From NCBI GenBank assembly GCA_023662905.1, contig JAMPIJ010000001.1, forward strand, positions 110,754-174,753: a DNA stretch of 64,000 bases. Reading direction: 5' to 3'. This stretch comes from Fusobacterium sp. (GTDB lineage Bacteria; Cyanobacteriota; Vampirovibrionia; Gastranaerophilales; Gastranaerophilaceae). Under the pieces are notes generated by a model that worked only from the letters and a program-made list of their open reading frames with translations, had not been told where the DNA came from and did not search any database. Positions 62,909 through 64,000 of this stretch are shown here, in pieces (position 1 is the first letter of the stretch; each line of letters starts with the position of its first letter). The position numbers and the translations under genes were made by a program.

Positions 62909-64000
62909 ATGCATATAGAAAGCTTTACATATACCCCAAAACAGCAATATAATGCTTCGTTTAAATCTAACCCGTTTAGAGTTATTAATCTGGGCGAAAA
63001 ACAGCCTATGAGTGACGAATTTATTAGAGGCGCGGCCGATTTTTACAAACAAATTAAACACGCACATGCTATAGAATACCTCGAACAGCTCTCACCGAGA
63101 AATCACAAACCTAAAGAATTGGAAGATCTATATTCAATAATTTCCCAGTACGATATAGCCGATGAAATACGTTGTCCGGGGCCTGCTATACCTTTCTTTC
63201 TTAGTATTCCACCTGAAAGATTACAGGTATTAAAACCTATAATTCTCTCAAAAAATGATATAGGATTATGGAATTATAACCCCAAATTCATATTAGATTT
63301 GGACAAATGCAATGACAAACAAATTGAGATTATGTCAAAGCTTACAGCTTGCAACATTCATGTTCCATCGTTGCTTGGAATCATTTCTAATCCTCATCTA
63401 AACTGGGATAAAACAGTGGAAAAAGCGCAGAGTTTAAGAAGTTTATTTGGCAAAAACTTACGTGAAGTTAGCTTTTTCTCAAACAGCAAGGGACAAAATT
63501 ATCTAAGTGCAGACATACAGCTTCCTCATTCTACAGATAAACCAGATTATTTTAATTTTCAAAGGGTTTATGCGCGCCTAGATGATGATGTGAATCCTCT
63601 TGCTAGAATGAACAGTAAGGCAAAAATCGATACAGAAGTAAAAAACATTTACACCAAATTAGAAAAAAAATTACAAGTTTTCACTGAAAAAGATTTGAAT
63701 AAAGCTATTTTTAGCGTTCTTAAAGAGGTTCCAGAGGCTACAGAGCAGGAAGTATTGAGTGTTATGCAAAGACTTACCCAATTTGCAAATTATTCGTCCT
63801 TAAAACCGCTTTCAAAACAGCTTAACGCTTTAAATATTGGTGAATTTTGTGAAAACGGAGAATTAAATCCTATATTTACATACTTGAGTAAATCAAAAAA
63901 AGTACTTCCACTAGATCAAAATAGCGTCAAAAAAGCGTATATTGTAGACGGGAACAGTGCTGTCAACTCACCGCGGGGGGGGGGGGGGCCCCACGGGTTA
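62909..64000 (+). CDS. Unknown protein with N-terminal 'ASFKS' motif, cut by the window end
   Basis: Not recognised. The frame opens at the ATG 62909 and stays open to the right edge (about 364 codons). No signal peptide; residues 15-19 read ASFKS, like the NFKG/SFKA motif of other proteins here. The body is polar, mostly helical, with KAKIDTEVKNIYTKLEKKL as a possible coiled coil. The last 30 bases hold a 14-nt G run and look like a contig-end artefact, so the final residues should not be trusted. Confidence 0.6.
   Translation, partial: MHIESFTYTPKQQYNASFKSNPFRVINLGEKQPMSDEFIRGAADFYKQIKHAHAIEYLEQLSPRNHKPKELEDLYSIISQYDIADEIRCPGPAIPFFLSIPPERLQVLKPIILSKNDIGLWNYNPKFILDLDKCNDKQIEIMSKLTACNIHVPSLLGIISNPHLNWDKTVEKAQSLRSLFGKNLREVSFFSNSKGQNYLSADIQLPHSTDKPDYFNFQRVYARLDDDVNPLARMNSKAKIDTEVKNIYTKLEKKLQVFTEKDLNKAIFSVLKEVPEATEQEVLSVMQRLTQFANYSSLKPLSKQLNALNIGEFCENGELNPIFTYLSKSKKVLPLDQNSVKKAYIVDGNSAVNSPRGGGGPHGL
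63975..63988 (+). repeat. 14-nt poly-G run at the window edge
   Basis: Fourteen G followed by CCCC, within 26 bases of the end, in an AT-rich sequence. It most likely reflects an assembly or sequencing artefact rather than biology. Confidence 0.7.

Noticed and set aside
63971..64000. G14 run and CCCC at the right edge as a second phase-variable tract
   Set aside because: It lies within 30 bases of the sequence end, and the bases after it do not look like the rest of the genome. An assembly or read-end artefact is more likely.
1..64000. CRISPR arrays, prophage, insertion sequences, rRNA and tRNA genes
   Set aside because: I read the intergenic regions for direct repeats, integrase or transposase motifs and cloverleaf folds, and found none that hold up. 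All gene-free stretches are shorter than about 300 nt.

Overview
The window (about 38-40% GC, densely coded, both strands used in short operons) looks like the chromosome of an anaerobic, fermentative bacterium of the non-photosynthetic cyanobacterial sister lineage (Melainabacteria/Vampirovibrionia, most likely Gastranaerophilales). This placement is an inference. It rests on SLH-domain and double-membrane (MlaE/MlaF) genes in a low-GC genome, anaerobic markers (superoxide reductase, pyruvate phosphate dikinase, ThyX, split GcvP, a 2-hydroxyacyl-CoA dehydratase-type protein), no photosynthesis genes, and many lineage-specific proteins that share a short N-terminal 'NFKG/SFKA' motif. No rRNA, tRNA, CRISPR, phage or IS element was seen.

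Layout: 1-6 kb holds a Ski2-like helicase (cut by the left edge), a lytic transglycosylase, nadD-yqeK, and an unusual inactive HerA-like ATPase with a PcrA-type Tudor end. 6-11.5 kb holds a hypothetical gene behind a pair of operator-like palindromes, the def-fmt-aroH operon, two small secreted proteins and mnmG. 11.5-24.5 kb holds a 1,418-residue GH13-like protein, dnaX, an LD-carboxypeptidase, uvrA with a secreted partner, a two-module membrane protein and a tandem universal stress protein. 24.5-31.9 kb holds a sigma factor overlapping gcvPB, an acyl-CoA dehydratase-like protein, a membrane protein, miaA, a hypothetical and a pectate lyase. 31.9-43.7 kb holds a giant LysM murein hydrolase with a 10-nt poly-C tract, thyX, two sugar ABC permeases, an unknown gene coupled to an amidohydrolase, an orphan RHH regulator and two unknowns. 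43.6-50.4 kb holds lepB with a shortened prenyl synthase, an SLH protein beside a GH13 pseudoenzyme, a glycosyltransferase, superoxide reductase and DAHP synthase. 50.4-64 kb holds an ECF sigma/anti-sigma pair, a split version of the two-module membrane protein, an orphan response regulator, a zinc dehydrogenase, two tiny unlabelled genes, coaX, mlaE-mlaF, an aminotransferase, a membrane hypothetical, ppdK, and an unknown gene cut by the right edge.

Three sequence-level themes run through the window. (1) Several housekeeping genes have a -10 box exactly 6 nt (or 9 nt) before the ATG and no Shine-Dalgarno, which predicts leaderless mRNAs. (2) Many lineage-specific hypothetical genes share a different upstream signature, GCAAT followed 16-17 nt later by a TTTATAA-like box. 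(3) Lineage-specific proteins without signal peptides share a short F-K-G motif near the N terminus, and one membrane family occurs once as a fusion and once as two overlapping genes. Together these suggest a lineage-specific set of surface or envelope proteins with its own regulation and possibly its own sorting signal.
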